6,004 nt of DNA, taken from the NCBI GenBank assembly GCA_002455605.1, contig DKLE01000293.1:1-6004 (forward strand), in the 5' to 3' direction. The position numbers were made by a program, and so were the translations under genes. The notes below the pieces were generated by a model, which was not told where the DNA came from, searched no databases, and was given only the letters and a program-made list of their open reading frames with translations. Within the stretch, counting starts at the first letter, position 1, and each line of letters opens with the position of its first letter. This document shows, one piece after another, positions 5,956-6,004 of this stretch. The stretch is from Firmicutes bacterium UBA6648. Its GTDB lineage: Bacteria > Bacillota > Clostridia > Peptostreptococcales > Anaerovoracaceae.

Positions 5956-6004
5956 TTATTTTAGGATATAACATACGCTTATATATCGATATTAGATATA
6001 TCTA
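5956..6004 (-). promoter_or_regulatory. Candidate promoter/operator of the DUF2812-PadR operon
   Basis: Upstream of the first operon gene lie two adjacent perfect palindromes: ATATCGATAT (5983-5992) and TAGATATATCTA (5993-6004, touching the window edge). A minus-strand TAAAAT (5963-5958) resembles a -10 element. Its expected -35 position (about 5981-5986) falls on the first palindrome and has no good -35 match. This would suit a repressor that blocks polymerase, and PadR proteins commonly bind AT-rich palindromes at their own promoters. The transcription start would be near 5951, about 45 bases before the start codon. This is inferred, not demonstrated. Confidence 0.38.

Overview
The window is low-GC DNA (AT-rich spacers, many ATA/AGA/AAA codons, strong AGGAGG-type ribosome binding sites) with gene families typical of anaerobic Firmicutes. 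The best fit is a member of the Clostridia; the genus cannot be told from this sequence alone. It is densely coding: there is no gene-free stretch over 100 bases, and no RNA gene, CRISPR array or mobile element was seen.

Layout. (1) Positions 1-312 (+) hold the C-terminal end of a Crp/Fnr-family regulator cut by the window edge. It ends in a 12-bp hairpin that probably terminates transcription in both directions. (2) Positions 352-1362 (-) encode a two-domain conserved protein of unknown function that converges on the regulator. (3) Positions 1423-2058 (+) encode a CvpA-family membrane protein, divergent from the unknown gene across a 60-bp spacer. (4) Positions 5905 down to 2081 (-) hold five tightly spaced genes, probably one operon: a DUF2812 membrane protein, a PadR-family regulator, a membrane-anchored WG-repeat protein, and two half-size chromate-transporter (CHR) subunits whose genes overlap by 4 bases. 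An intrinsic terminator closes this operon against cvpA.

How it may work. The PadR + DUF2812 pair is a common Firmicute regulatory cassette. Here it sits upstream of a surface-exposed repeat protein and a two-subunit ChrA-type transporter. The simplest reading is a PadR-repressed transport operon that controls itself from a palindrome-rich region at the right edge of the window. The substrate, the effector and the role of the WG-repeat protein cannot be read from sequence. Most of the window is ordinary chromosome; the five-gene operon is the part worth following up.
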